Source: Eremophila alpestris peregrina
Lineage: Eukaryota; Chordata; Aves; Passeriformes; Alaudidae
Length of the DNA: 64,000 nucleotides
Direction of reading: 5' to 3'
Assembly (NCBI GenBank): GCA_009792885.1
Contig: WMCF01000030.1
Location: 4,504,891-4,568,890, forward strand
Part shown: piece by piece, positions 62,760 through 64,000 of the stretch
How the letters are laid out: the number at the start of each line of letters is the position of its first letter
Numbering within the stretch: the stretch's first letter is position 1
Program-made: the position numbers and the translations under genes
Notes under the pieces: model-generated
What the model saw: only the letters and a program-made list of their open reading frames with translations
What the model was told of the DNA's origin: nothing
The model's database searches: none

Positions 62760-64000
62760 ACACAATCCCTGGTGCCACCTGAGGTTTCATGCAGCTGCAG
62801 AGCACGCTAGGCAGGGAAACCCACCCAGAGAAAGCTGTGTCAGGAAAAGGGGCTTGGATAGCTCAAATGTCTGGTCCCCACTCTGGTCCACTGCACCTTT
62901 TGAATGCCAGAAAATGGGAGAGGGCAATGTTGAATGAGAAAAAAAATTGGGATTGCTTCTTTTGGCCTCAGTGTTGGACCAAAGTGTGAAATTAAAGTCT
63001 CTGAGTGGTTAAACCATGAATAAAATCTTATTCTGGCTGAGAATTCTCTCTGGTCAATGGTAAGCAGCATCCATTCCATCAGACTCCTGGAATACAGGCA
63101 ATAAACTATTTATTTATTTTCTGGGTTTTTGTGTTACTTTGTCTATTAATGCATGACTGCAGCAAGTCTTTTCCAGTCTGAGTTAGGTTGTTCTCCCTTT
63201 GCTTGCTCTCCAAACTGAGATGTTAGGGACTGACACATTTTTGCACTTTTGGAGGGGGGCTTCATTGTCTCTATGACAACAGAGCCCTTCAGCAGTCACT
63301 GACGGGGCTTTGAGTACTTCCAGGCAGGAAGCCTGCACTATGGAGTTCTTGCATGTGTGCAGTTAGCAGAAGGAACCAGAGAGCAGCAGGAATGACAGCT
63401 GCCCTTCAGAAGGGTGATCTGGCTGCTGCTTCTTCCAGCTGTTTTCCAATCCAAAACGCAGGTGAGGTTAATGTAACAGTCTGCAATAAAAGACAATTTT
63501 TCAGGCACTTGTGTGGGGATGTCTCAGGCACTCACTGGCTTTACCAGTGGCATATATGTGTGCAAGCACAGCTTTTGCCCCACACTTAGACTACAGCTGT
63601 TTGCACAATATGTCTGAGTGAGGCAACCATGTATGAAGCAAGGTCCAGCATGACCAGCAGTCCTCAGTCAAAATATGTGCATTTCAGCACAAAAATTGAA
63701 GTCTTCCAAACATTGCACAATCTCTCACTCAGAAATCCTAATTAAAGAAAAAAATCCATCCAGATACCCTAGATTTAGGGAGGTACTATGGGTTTTATGG
63801 GCTGTATAAGGGCTTCAGGGAGACTCCATTCACAAGGGTGCCAAGGGTAGGTGGCAGACAGCCCCCAACAAAACCAGGCTGAGTGGTTGGTAAGAGGGTT
63901 GCCTGGTGCAGCTCAGCTGAAGCACAGGCATCTCAGGTGTTTGGAGGAATTATGTTAGAAAGCTAATGATCTTGGGATTCTGTAAACAGCTCCAGGTGGA
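62760..64000. other. Downstream intergenic, no supported gene
   Basis: No coding, RNA or repeat signal recognised up to the window edge. Confidence 0.5.

Overview
The window is vertebrate nuclear DNA, almost certainly from a bird. It has AT-rich non-coding sequence broken by sharp CpG islands, several CR1 LINE fragments including one with the avian-type 3' end (ATTCTGTGA), and a single protein-coding gene recognised with confidence: IRS2 (insulin receptor substrate 2) on the + strand. There are no bacterial-type genes, operons or CRISPR arrays.

Layout: 1-21,180 is upstream intergenic sequence with old repeats (CR1-like fragments near 6.6, 9.0, 13.7 and 16.4 kb and an LTR-like GC-rich segment at 12.6-13.4 kb). 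It also holds a separate small CpG island at 17.4-18.1 kb and, at 2.27-2.43 kb, an unassigned promoter-like cluster (CArG box, E-box, TATA-like box, splice donor). 21,180-25,400 is the main CpG island with the IRS2 promoter, 5' leader and most of the coding exon. The coding sequence is 23,194-26,704 joined to 48,987-48,991. Exon 1 encodes all but the end of the last codon. A 22.3 kb intron (26,705-48,986) follows, and exon 2 supplies only the last two bases of a Glu codon plus TGA. It then carries a roughly 2.4 kb 3' UTR ending at tandem poly(A) signals near 51.3-51.5 kb. 51.5-64 kb is downstream intergenic DNA with a possible DNA-transposon end, one CR1 fragment and an unexplained 170-codon ORF on the minus strand.

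How it fits together: the predicted 1171-residue protein has PH and PTB domains for membrane and receptor docking, the IRS2-specific kinase-binding core (KRLB), and a long tail of YxxM, YINI and C-terminal YIAI/YASI phosphotyrosine sites for PI3K, GRB2 and SHP2. The regulatory sequence matches what is known for mammalian IRS2. There is an E-box directly beside a FOXO-type insulin response element about 360 bp upstream of the ATG, and the 3' UTR has let-7, miR-33 (three copies) and miR-7 (two copies) seed matches. I found no wholly new coding system. The least explained signals are the 2.3 kb promoter-like cluster, the isolated CpG islands at 17.4 and 28.1 kb, and the minus-strand ORF at 58.9 kb.
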